From CAYUYV01 sp964474635 (GTDB lineage Bacteria > Pseudomonadota > Alphaproteobacteria > JAJFIK01), in contig CAYYTT010000003.1 in assembly GCA_964474635.1 (NCBI GenBank), positions 41,816 to 105,815 of the forward strand: a stretch of DNA of 64,000 nucleotides. Direction: 5' to 3'. Of the stretch, positions 57,435 through 64,000 are shown one piece after another. The notes beneath the pieces were generated by a model, which was given only the letters and a program-made list of their open reading frames with translations, was not told the DNA's origin and ran no database searches. Each line of letters begins with the position of its first letter. The stretch's first letter is position 1. Both the position numbers and the translations under genes were made by a program.

Positions 57435-58314
57435 CGGATCCTTCATTCCGTTCACGGTCGGGCTGAAACCCCTCGCGCCAGAGGACTGGCTCACGGGCCA
57501 GCCCCCGCTCGAAGCGATCCTGACCCAGAAGCGCGATCTGTTGGCTCAAGACTTTCACGGCATGTTCCGCGCCATGCCGGGGACCCTGGCGGCCCAGGCG
57601 GAAGCCCTTGAGCTCATCCTGTCCCATCTGTATCGGGATCACCCGGCGGCGATCCGGATTGCGGGCCCGCCGGGACAGCGGCGCCTCTTTTGCGCAACAA
57701 CCCAGGAGCATTTGGCGGAGATCGACTGGAGCGAGGCTCCCCTCGCCCTTGCCGCCCGGCTGGTCGCGGACGATCTGGTGATCATGAGCCGGCGCGCAGC
57801 GGCATGGGTCCTGGCGGCCGGCTGCGTGTGCTTTCCCTCCTCCTGGCGGCTTGAGGACAAGTTCGCACGGCCCCTCGAGGCGGTTCACGACCCCGTCCCC
57901 GGGCTCAACGAGGCCTTAGGCGCGCGGATCACACGGATTTTCGATCATCTGCCGCCGGGGCGCCCAGTGATGCGCCAGAACTGGTCGATCAGCGCAGATC
58001 CCGCCCTGCGCCAGGCCACCGAGGGCCACGCCCTGGCGAATGCGGATCATCGGATCCTCGCACCGGACCGGCTGTTCATCCGTGTAGAGCACCAGACCCT
58101 GCGGCGCCTGCCGGAGACGGGCGACATCCTCTTTACGATCCGTATTCATATGGACCCGGTGGGCCGCCTGGAAACCGAACCCAATGGGGTCGCCCTTGCC
58201 GCCGGATTGGCCAACCAGGTGCGTGCACTGACTGACGCGCAGCGCGCCTATAAGGGCCTGGCTGCCCTGGCCCCGGATCTCCTCGCCTATCTGGACCGGC
58301 TCGCGGGCGGCTGA
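57415..58314 (+). CDS. DUF3445 / haem-dependent oxidative N-demethylase-like protein
   Basis: A 299-residue member of the DUF3445 family, which includes the alpha subunit of haem-dependent oxidative N-demethylase (acts on dimethylamine). The diagnostic block is CVCFPSSWRLEDKFARPLEAVHDPVPGLNEALG. The N-terminus has FIPFTVGLKPLAPEDWL and the C-terminal half MRQNWSISADPALRQ, RLFIRVEHQTLRRLPETGDILFTIRIHMDP. No other demethylase subunits are adjacent, so activity on dimethylamine is uncertain; many stand-alone members exist. The start overlaps the end of the ArfA-like frame by 20 bp. Its 3' end overlaps the convergent glycosyltransferase gene by 28 bp. Confidence 0.9.
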   Translation: MHPAPYDGSFIPFTVGLKPLAPEDWLTGQPPLEAILTQKRDLLAQDFHGMFRAMPGTLAAQAEALELILSHLYRDHPAAIRIAGPPGQRRLFCATTQEHLAEIDWSEAPLALAARLVADDLVIMSRRAAAWVLAAGCVCFPSSWRLEDKFARPLEAVHDPVPGLNEALGARITRIFDHLPPGRPVMRQNWSISADPALRQATEGHALANADHRILAPDRLFIRVEHQTLRRLPETGDILFTIRIHMDPVGRLETEPNGVALAAGLANQVRALTDAQRAYKGLAALAPDLLAYLDRLAGG

Positions 58315-59888
58315 GACGGGTCTTCTTCTTTGATGTACCACAGATCGAAGCGTCCGGACGAGGTCTTGAAGCGATAGGTCCGCGCATGCCAATCCCGCAG
58401 GGCCTTCCAGGCCTGAAGCGTGGCGGCTGAGTCCGCGTCATGGCCCATCACATGGGGTAAGGCGTCCCCATGCTGAACGATCAACACATCGGGAGGCTCG
58501 CGGCGCATCTGCCGCAAAAATGTCGCGCGAAACCGCTCCGGCGCGCCATGCGCCGCCAGGGGCAGTGTGAAGATGAACCGGGTCGCGGATAACCGGCGGG
58601 CGAGATAGAGCACCCCGGGGTCATAGCCCCACAGCACGATCCGGTCCCGGGCGCTCGTTTGCCGTTCGAGAGCCTCAGCGAGCGCCAAATGATCGGCGAG
58701 GTGATAATCGGGCGTTGCGAAATGGACGCCCCACCAGGCGGTCTGATCCCGCGCACCCGTAATGACGGGCCAGGCCCGGCGCCAGTGGCGCGGAACATCC
58801 GACACGAGGACTGCCAGAAGCACGCCGGCTGTGAGCGCGGCCCCGGCGCGCCGGACAAACAGCCAGGCCGTCATGGCACTGAGGGCCGCGCCGGCCAGGA
58901 GCGCAAGCGGCAAAATCATGGGCACAAAGTGATAGCGAAAACCCTTGCCCTGGAGGGCGCCGGAGAGGAACGCAGCCACGAGCCAGAGGAGGAGGACCCC
59001 GCCCCTGCCGGGCCTGGTTACCGCGACCACAAGCCCGGCACAGGCCGCCAGCCCCACAAGGGGCGCAAGATCGAACAGGTCCATCAGAGGTTGGACCGTA
59101 TAGGTCTCCAGGGACGAGCGCAGCGCCACATAGCCGGTAAGCGAGGCCTGAATGTCCCAGAACGGCCCCCAAAGCCCCCAGGCGAACATGGCGATCGCCG
59201 CCCCGCCGAGCGCGCCGGCCAGCCCGCCTGCAAAGGCGGCGGCATGACGCCAGGCATCGGGTGCACGCAGAAAAACGGCCAAGGGCACCACAACGAACAC
59301 AACGCCCGTGACCTTGAACAGGATCGCCGCGGCCGCCAAAACGCCGGAGGCCGCCGCCCAGATCCAAGCGCGCCTGTCCCGGGCTTGGGTTGGGGCCTGG
59401 GCTTGGGCTGGGGCTGGGGCCTGGGCCTTGAAAGCCGCCGCGACGGCGAAGGCGACCGTCATCGCCATCCAGCCGTCGGTCTGCGCCCGCGCCCAGAACC
59501 CGTGGGAGAAATAGAGCACCAGGAAACATAGGGCCGCCGCGAAACCGGCACGGGCGTTCCCATTGAGGCGAGCGCCAACACCCACGAGGACCGCGGCCGT
59601 CACCCCGGCCAGGACCAGGTCCATCAGCCGGATCGGCGCCATCCCATGGCCGAACAGCGCCTGGGACAGCCAATGGATCCCGGTCGTCAGCGGTGCCTTG
59701 ACGTTGTACACATCCCGGTACGGAAGATGTCCATGATCAAGGGCAAAGGCGATGTAGGCATGGATGCCCTGGTCCCGGCCAAAGGGCTCAAACAGGCTGG
59801 GCAGGCCGATCAGGATGATGGCCGCGACCAGCCCCGTCCAGGCCGCCACACGGAGCATTTCAGGACCCGGTGCGTCAGACCTGGGCAT
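58287..59888 (-). CDS. GT-C glycosyltransferase (GT39/ArnT-PMT-like), integral membrane
   Basis: A 533-residue polytopic membrane protein. The first periplasmic loop carries the catalytic-type acid in EPFGRDQGIHAYIAFALDHGHLPYRDVYNVKAPLTTGIHWL, the hallmark of GT39/GT83 polyprenyl-phosphate-sugar-dependent transferases. About ten hydrophobic segments follow, then a soluble C-terminal domain (IVLWGYDPGVLYLARRL, PDVLIVQHGDALPHV). A Pro/Ala/Gln-only loop (APAPAQAQAPTQA) is encoded by a G-run repeat on the opposite strand. It probably moves a sugar from a lipid carrier to a lipid or protein in the periplasm. It overlaps the upstream AraC-type gene by 14 bp, so the two are cotranscribed, and overlaps the convergent DUF3445 gene by 28 bp. 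Confidence 0.88.
   Translation of the reverse strand: MPRSDAPGPEMLRVAAWTGLVAAIILIGLPSLFEPFGRDQGIHAYIAFALDHGHLPYRDVYNVKAPLTTGIHWLSQALFGHGMAPIRLMDLVLAGVTAAVLVGVGARLNGNARAGFAAALCFLVLYFSHGFWARAQTDGWMAMTVAFAVAAAFKAQAPAPAQAQAPTQARDRRAWIWAAASGVLAAAAILFKVTGVVFVVVPLAVFLRAPDAWRHAAAFAGGLAGALGGAAIAMFAWGLWGPFWDIQASLTGYVALRSSLETYTVQPLMDLFDLAPLVGLAACAGLVVAVTRPGRGGVLLLWLVAAFLSGALQGKGFRYHFVPMILPLALLAGAALSAMTAWLFVRRAGAALTAGVLLAVLVSDVPRHWRRAWPVITGARDQTAWWGVHFATPDYHLADHLALAEALERQTSARDRIVLWGYDPGVLYLARRLSATRFIFTLPLAAHGAPERFRATFLRQMRREPPDVLIVQHGDALPHVMGHDADSAATLQAWKALRDWHARTYRFKTSSGRFDLWYIKEEDPSQPPASRSR
59381..59430 (+). repeat. G-run repeat, G-quadruplex-prone
   Basis: Eight runs of three or four G separated by 2-3 nt (GGGCTTGGGTTGGGG and so on) occur on the plus strand, the template strand of the GT-C gene. 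They encode a low-complexity Ala/Pro/Gln loop. Such a motif readily forms a G-quadruplex in single strands. Confidence 0.8.
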
Positions 59889-61047
59889 GGGCGGGGCGGA
59901 CCAGAGGCGCGGCGTCAGGCGCCCCGGCCCGCGCGGCCGCGCGATAGGCCCCGGGGGTCATACCCACGCTCGCCTTGAAGGCCCGGTTGAAGGGGCCGAC
60001 GGAGCCAAAACCGCTGTCCATACTGATGGCCAGGATGGAGCGGTGGTCCTGGCCGGGGTCGGCCAGAAGGCGCTTGGCCGTCTCCAGACGATAAGCGTTG
60101 ATGAACTGATTGAAATTGCGGTGTCCGAGCACTCCCGTGATGGCCCGGGTGACCCGGTAGTCCGGCTCGCCAAGGGCGGCCGCAAGGTCAGCGACCTTCA
60201 GGGTCGGTTCCAGATAAAGGTCATGCACGGCAAGGTAATCCTCAATCCGCCGTGCGAGGGCCCGCTCCTCCTCGCCCACCGTGAGGCCGGTCTCGGTGCC
60301 CCGGGCCGGTGCCCGTGCCGGCCCCTGCGCCGGGAGCGGATGGCGGCGGCGATACCAGACCGCCGCCCCGGACACACCAACGAAGATGAGGCTGCAGGCG
60401 GCCTGGAGGGTCAGCTCCAGGCGGGCCGCCAGGCTCGCGTCCGGCGAATGGTTGGGCCAGAGAATGCTCACCGCGATACCGGTCGCATAGGCAGCCAAGA
60501 ACAGGAGGCGGAACACGGCCTCGGGGGGGCGTCCCGCTACGGTCTCCCGGTCACCCAAGGCCTCCCAGAAACACATGATCAATACCGTGGAACTGAGCAG
60601 GCCTTGTGCGTTGAGCAGCATGCGCGCGGCCGAAGATGCCGGATCAAGGGCCCGTCCCCCGGCAAAGCCCGTGAGCAGTGCCTCGATCAGGGTCGGCATG
60701 ATGATGGCCAGCACCACAAGGACGTGGACCGGGGCCACGGGATCCTTGGCGCGAAACAGCGCGCGGGAGAACAACCAGAACCAGCCGCAACTGGCCGCGC
60801 CCAGCACCTGCAACGCCGGCCCCAGGGGCCCGGCGCGCCCCACCAGGGCCGCGCCGGCCATGGCGCAGAAGATGGAGGCGCAAAACGCGGCCCAGGTCAG
60901 CGTCAGCGCATCGCGCGGCCCGGTCCGAAAGGCGAGCGCGATGCTGACCAGGGCCGCCGCCGCGGAACAGGAACGCACCGTGTCCAAGAGCTCCATGGGT
61001 CCCGTCCATACTCGTCCCGGCGGAATGCCCGCCCGGGCCAATGACAT
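59875..61047 (-). CDS. Membrane-anchored AraC-family regulator
   Basis: A 390-residue protein with about seven N-terminal membrane helices (SAAAALVSIALAF, LTWAAFCASIFCAMAGAALVG, VLVVLAIIMPTLIEALL, LLFLAAYATGIAVSILW and others) and a C-terminal AraC DNA-binding domain. The latter starts at YLEPTLKVADLAAALGEPDYRVTRAI and ends with the second helix-turn-helix ILAISMDSGFGSVGPFNRAFKASVGMTPGAYR. Such proteins sense membrane or extracytoplasmic signals and bind DNA directly. ATG 61047 is preceded by GAGGG; ATG 60996 is an alternative. It overlaps the downstream GT-C gene by 14 bp. It diverges from DUF2306 across a gap holding a repeated palindromic motif, a likely operator. Confidence 0.88.
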   Translation of the reverse strand: MSLARAGIPPGRVWTGPMELLDTVRSCSAAAALVSIALAFRTGPRDALTLTWAAFCASIFCAMAGAALVGRAGPLGPALQVLGAASCGWFWLFSRALFRAKDPVAPVHVLVVLAIIMPTLIEALLTGFAGGRALDPASSAARMLLNAQGLLSSTVLIMCFWEALGDRETVAGRPPEAVFRLLFLAAYATGIAVSILWPNHSPDASLAARLELTLQAACSLIFVGVSGAAVWYRRRHPLPAQGPARAPARGTETGLTVGEEERALARRIEDYLAVHDLYLEPTLKVADLAAALGEPDYRVTRAITGVLGHRNFNQFINAYRLETAKRLLADPGQDHRSILAISMDSGFGSVGPFNRAFKASVGMTPGAYRAAARAGAPDAAPLVRPAHAQV

Positions 61048-61132
61048 CCGACCCTCAAGATAGCGCAGCCGCGCCCCGCGCGCAGAGAGAACAAAGGCCC
61101 ATGATTTGCTGACCCTCCTGGGCGGCGCATCT

Positions 61133-61210
61133 GGCCGATTTCCAAATCGGCGAAACCGGGACACGCGCCTTCCCGCGCCCTTTTTCACTCAAACCGGCCG
61201 ATTTCCGAAT
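61133..61210. promoter_or_regulatory. Paired operator candidate between araC-type gene and DUF2306
   Basis: GGCCGATTTCCAAAT (61133-61147) and GGCCGATTTCCGAAT (61196-61210) are direct repeats exactly 63 bp apart, six helical turns. The first extends into a perfect palindrome CCGATTT-CC-AAATCGG (61135-61150). Placement between divergent genes fits binding and looping by the AraC-type protein. The link is inferred. Confidence 0.4.
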
Positions 61211-61295
61211 GGTCGAGACAGCCCCACGGCCCGACCCTATGCCCCAACAAGCGCGGCCCCTCGCGCCGCGCCGATCCATGGGGAGACGATCACAG

Positions 61296-62117
61296 ATGTC
61301 ACAGACCTACGACCTCAACCCGCAAACCATCGCGACGGGCGACCGCGCCCTCACATGGGCGGCCCGCTTCTGGTTCCTGGTGGCCGCCGTCGGACAGGTG
61401 CTCTTTATCCATTTCATCCTGGCCTTCTACGGTGCGCGGACCGCAAGCGGACGCCTTGAGGGCTGGAATGAAAAACCGCTCATCGACGGGCATATTCCCG
61501 GCGACACGCTCGGAAATGTGAGTTTCGCAATCCATGTCCTTTTGGCCGCGGCCATGACCCTGACGGGTCTCATCCAGTTGGTGCCGCAGGTGCGGGCCTG
61601 GGCGCCCGCCCTTCACCGCTTCAGCGGCCGGGCCTTTTTGAGCCTCGCCGCCATCCTGGCGATCAGCGGCGTGGGTCTCGTCTGGATCCGGGGTACCTAT
61701 CTCAACATTGTCTCCGCCTGGGCGATCACACTCGATGCGGTGTTGATTCTCGTGTTTGGCGGCCTTGCCCTGCGCGCGGCCCTTGGCCGGGACTTTACCA
61801 CCCACCGCCGCTGGGCCCTGCGCACCTTCATGGTTGCCAATGGCGTCTGGTTCCTGCGGGTGGGCATGATGGCCTGGGTGATCCTCAATCAGGGACCCGT
61901 GGGGATGGGCCGGAACATGGACGGCCCCTTCGACCGCTTCTGGGCGTTCGGCAATTTCCTGTTTCCACTGTTGATCCTTGAGCTGTTTCTGCTCGCCGAG
62001 GCAAGCCGGTCGCTCGGCGTGAAATACGCCATGGCCGCGCTTTTGACGGTCCTCACGCTGATCATGGGCGTGGGCGTGTTCGGCACGCAGGCCATCATGT
62101 GGGCGCCCTATCTGTAG
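61296..62117 (+). CDS. DUF2306 membrane protein
   Basis: A 273-residue integral membrane protein of the DUF2306 family with about seven helices (WFLVAAVGQVLFIHFILAFYG, FAIHVLLAAAMTLTGLIQLV, FLSLAAILAISGVGLVW, LDAVLILVFGGLALRAAL, FLFPLLILELFLLAEA, LLTVLTLIMGVGVFG). The conserved histidine motifs ALHRFSGRAF and THRRWALRTFM resemble cytochrome b561-like haem-binding positions, but function is not established. ATG 61296 is chosen for the N-terminal fit, with GGGGAG about 12 nt upstream; ATG 61278 is possible. It is divergent from the membrane AraC regulator, its likely controller, and ends just before a shared bidirectional terminator. Confidence 0.85.
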   Translation: MSQTYDLNPQTIATGDRALTWAARFWFLVAAVGQVLFIHFILAFYGARTASGRLEGWNEKPLIDGHIPGDTLGNVSFAIHVLLAAAMTLTGLIQLVPQVRAWAPALHRFSGRAFLSLAAILAISGVGLVWIRGTYLNIVSAWAITLDAVLILVFGGLALRAALGRDFTTHRRWALRTFMVANGVWFLRVGMMAWVILNQGPVGMGRNMDGPFDRFWAFGNFLFPLLILELFLLAEASRSLGVKYAMAALLTVLTLIMGVGVFGTQAIMWAPYL

Positions 62118-62150
62118 GGCGTCAGGCCCATGAAACGAACATGGGACGAA

Positions 62151-62190
62151 AAAGGCCGGTGCTGACGATCAGCACCGGCCTTTGTTTCTT
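62151..62190. terminator. Bidirectional rho-independent terminator
   Basis: AAAGGCCGGTGCTGA pairs perfectly with TCAGCACCGGCCTTT (15 bp) around a CGA loop, with A-rich DNA on the left and TTTGTTTCTT on the right. It lies between the convergent DUF2306 and cysN-cysC genes and can serve both. Confidence 0.9.
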
Positions 62191-62210
62191 ATATATCAGC
62201 GAGAGACGCG

Positions 62211-64000
62211 TCAGATCTTGAAGTTCTGCTCCACATAGGCAACCAGCTGCTCGACGCAGTTTTCCACGTCACAGGTCTGCGTGTCGATCACGAGGTCCGG
62301 ATTGTCCGGCGCCTCGTAAGGCGCGGAAATGCCGGTGAACTCCTTGATCTCGCCGGAGCGGGCCCGCTTGTAGAGACCCTTTGGATCGCGGGTTTCACAG
62401 GTTTCCACATCGGCCTTCACATAGACCTCGTGGAAGGTGCCTTCCGGTGCCGCCTCGCGCGCGCGCTGACGGTCCGACTGGTAGGGCGAGATGAACGCCG
62501 TGATCACCACCGTGCCCGCAGAAGAGAAAAGCGCGGCCACTTCGCCGACCCGGCGGATATTCTCGGCCCGGTCTTCTGGCGAGAAGCCCAGATTGGCGTT
62601 GAGGCCGTGGCGCACATTGTCCCCATCGAGAACAAAGGCGTGATAGCCCTTGTCGAAGAGGCGCTGCTCCAATTCCACGGCGATGGTCGACTTGCCGGCG
62701 CCCGACAGGCCCGTGAGCCACAGCGTGCCGCCCTTGTGGCCAAGGCGCTCGGCCCGGCGCTCCGGCGTCACCCGATAATCCACCATGGTAATATTGGTGG
62801 AGCGCTGGGTGATGAGTTGACGCTGGTCGGCATAGCCTTCCATGAAAATGATGCCGCCGCCGGCGATGTCGTATTTGTCGACGAGTACGAACCGGCCCGT
62901 GGCGCCGAGGGTGGAGAACTCGTCCACGGCGACAATCCGGCGGGCCCGGATGACGACTTCCGCCACCTGGTTGCGCTCCACCTCATCGGCTTCGGCATGG
63001 CCGAGCGAGGTCGTGTCGATGATCCGCTCAATGGCCTGTATCGTTACCTTGGCCTCGCCGGTGCCGATCTTCATCTTGTAGCTGCTGCCTTCGCGCAGCG
63101 GCTCGCGTCCCAGCCAGAAGATCCGTGCCCGGAAAACATCCGTTTCCAGCGGCGGATCGACTTCATGGCTGAGGACTTCGCCCCGCTCGACAAAGATCTG
63201 TTCGTCGAGCGTGATGCCCACGGACTGGCCGGCTTGCGCCTCGCGCGGTGCCGGTAAGCCGGGCCGCGCGGACCAGGCCTCCAGGCTGTGCACCCGTGCA
63301 GCCTTGTTGGAGGGCGAGAACAGCACCGTGTCGCCGACGCAAAGGCGGCCGCTTTCGATCCGCCCGGCGACGATCCGCCGGTCATCGAACTTGTAGATGT
63401 CCTGCACGGTCATGCGCAGGGGGCTGTCCACGGACGCCTTTCGGGTCTCGAACGCATCCAAGGCGCCGACCACCGTCGGGCCCGTGTACCAGCTCATCCG
63501 GTTGGACCGGCTGGCGATATTGTCCCCATCGCGCGCGGAAATCGGGACAAAGACCGTCGGCTCGATGCCGATGGTGGCGAGGTAAGAGCGATACTCTTCC
63601 TCGATGAGATTGAACTGATCCTGTTCAAAGTCGACCAGATCCATCTTGTTTACGGCGACCGCCACCTGGCGCACGCCCATCAAGTGCAGCAGATACCCAT
63701 GCCGGCGAGACTGTTCCTGGACGCCTTCGCTGGCATCAATCAGCAGCAGGGCCGCGTCCGACTGGGCCGCCCCCGTGATCATGTTTTTCAGGAATTCCTT
63801 GTGCCCGGGCGCATCGATGATCGTGTAGTCCCGGGTATCGGTCTTGAACCAGATCTGGGTCGTGTCGATGGTGATGCCCTGATCCCGTTCCGCCTGCATG
63901 GCGTCCATCAGGAAGGCCCACTCGAAGGGCATACCCCGCCGCTCCGACATGGCCTTGATGGCCTCGTATTTGCCGTCCGGCAGGCTGCCTGTGTCGTGGA
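62211..64000 (-). CDS. cysNC: Bifunctional sulfate adenylyltransferase large subunit / APS kinase (CysN-CysC), 5' part outside window
   Basis: The frame runs off the right edge; the N-terminal P-loop (GHVDHGKST type) is not in the window. What is seen is the GTPase part of CysN (FEWAFLMDAMQAERDQGITID, DAPGHKEFLKNMITGAAQSDAALLLIDA, NKMDLVDF), the EF-Tu-like beta-barrels, and a full C-terminal APS kinase domain. The kinase has the Walker A GLSGAGKST, LDGDNVRHGLNANLGFSPEDR and FISPYQSDR. The protein, with CysD, makes APS from sulfate and ATP with GTP hydrolysis, then phosphorylates it to PAPS. The CysN-CysC fusion (NodQ-type) is common in Alphaproteobacteria. cysD would be expected upstream, beyond 64000. 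The gene ends at a shared bidirectional terminator. Confidence 0.97.
   Translation of the reverse strand, partial: HDTGSLPDGKYEAIKAMSERRGMPFEWAFLMDAMQAERDQGITIDTTQIWFKTDTRDYTIIDAPGHKEFLKNMITGAAQSDAALLLIDASEGVQEQSRRHGYLLHLMGVRQVAVAVNKMDLVDFEQDQFNLIEEEYRSYLATIGIEPTVFVPISARDGDNIASRSNRMSWYTGPTVVGALDAFETRKASVDSPLRMTVQDIYKFDDRRIVAGRIESGRLCVGDTVLFSPSNKAARVHSLEAWSARPGLPAPREAQAGQSVGITLDEQIFVERGEVLSHEVDPPLETDVFRARIFWLGREPLREGSSYKMKIGTGEAKVTIQAIERIIDTTSLGHAEADEVERNQVAEVVIRARRIVAVDEFSTLGATGRFVLVDKYDIAGGGIIFMEGYADQRQLITQRSTNITMVDYRVTPERRAERLGHKGGTLWLTGLSGAGKSTIAVELEQRLFDKGYHAFVLDGDNVRHGLNANLGFSPEDRAENIRRVGEVAALFSSAGTVVITAFISPYQSDRQRAREAAPEGTFHEVYVKADVETCETRDPKGLYKRARSGEIKEFTGISAPYEAPDNPDLVIDTQTCDVENCVEQLVAYVEQNFKI

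Noticed and set aside
59764..61044. 426-codon open frame antisense to the AraC regulator
   Set aside because: No motif or start signal; the minus strand carries membrane helices and an AraC domain.
1..64000. tRNA, rRNA, CRISPR arrays, integrases, transposases or phage genes
   Set aside because: Looked for by eye on both strands; no cloverleaf with CCA-type end, no regularly spaced direct repeats with unique spacers, and no recombinase motifs were found. A dedicated tRNA scan was not possible.

Overview
The window is GC-rich DNA (about 60-65% by eye) with tightly packed genes, clear AGGAGG-type ribosome binding sites and few non-coding gaps. Several genes point to an Alphaproteobacterium: a CpdR-type cell-cycle response regulator beside N-formylglutamate amidohydrolase, an isocitrate dehydrogenase with the C-terminal extension known from Rickettsia-type enzymes, a CysN-CysC fusion, and an intergenic palindromic repeat of a kind common in that class. 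A genus cannot be named. No tRNA, rRNA, CRISPR array, insertion sequence or phage gene was recognised.

Bases 1-24.9 kb look like a catabolic region for cyclic, branched or terpenoid-like acids. It holds two short-chain dehydrogenases, a 2-hydroxychromene-2-carboxylate isomerase-like protein, an HSL-type esterase, an alpha-methylacyl-CoA racemase, three AMP-forming acyl-CoA ligases, an epoxide hydrolase, a Baeyer-Villiger-type monooxygenase, a carboxyltransferase of the methylcrotonyl/geranyl-CoA type and a large TonB-dependent receptor. Embedded in it are icd with a divergent OxyR-like LysR regulator that lacks the sensing cysteine, a histidine phosphatase, a thioredoxin-fold/prolyl-hydroxylase fusion and a glycosyltransferase.

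Bases 24.9-38 kb are regulatory and envelope-related: a Pat-like acetyltransferase, a hybrid histidine kinase, a TesB-like thioesterase, cpdR, N-formylglutamate amidohydrolase, a probable small RNA, a lytic transglycosylase, a mannosyltransferase-like GT4 enzyme, a small Gln/Ser-rich membrane protein, an exported Gly/Glu-rich protein and a PiuC/YbiX-type oxygenase.

Bases 38.1-53.9 kb are one minus-strand gene for a 5,238-residue RTX protein. It combines a propeller-like head, two beta-helices, cadherin/VCBS-like repeats, four von Willebrand A domains, 13 Calx-beta modules and 25 RTX nonapeptides. Where Calx-beta modules adjoin one another, they repeat at exactly 360 nt. No type I secretion genes are in the window.

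Bases 53.9-64 kb hold an AT-rich island, a MITE-like palindromic repeat, a hotdog-fold protein with a GPH-type transporter, a small ArfA-like ribosome-rescue gene with a hairpin inside its coding sequence, a DUF3445 haem-dependent demethylase-like protein, a GT-C glycosyltransferase, a membrane-bound AraC regulator, a DUF2306 protein and the 3' part of a cysN-cysC fusion running off the right edge.

The observations most worth following are the ArfA-like gene with its internal hairpin, the metronomic Calx-beta/VWA architecture, the cysteine-less OxyR-like protein next to an OxyR-type half-site, the thioredoxin-fold/prolyl-hydroxylase fusion, and the candidate sRNA at 32.8-33.0 kb.
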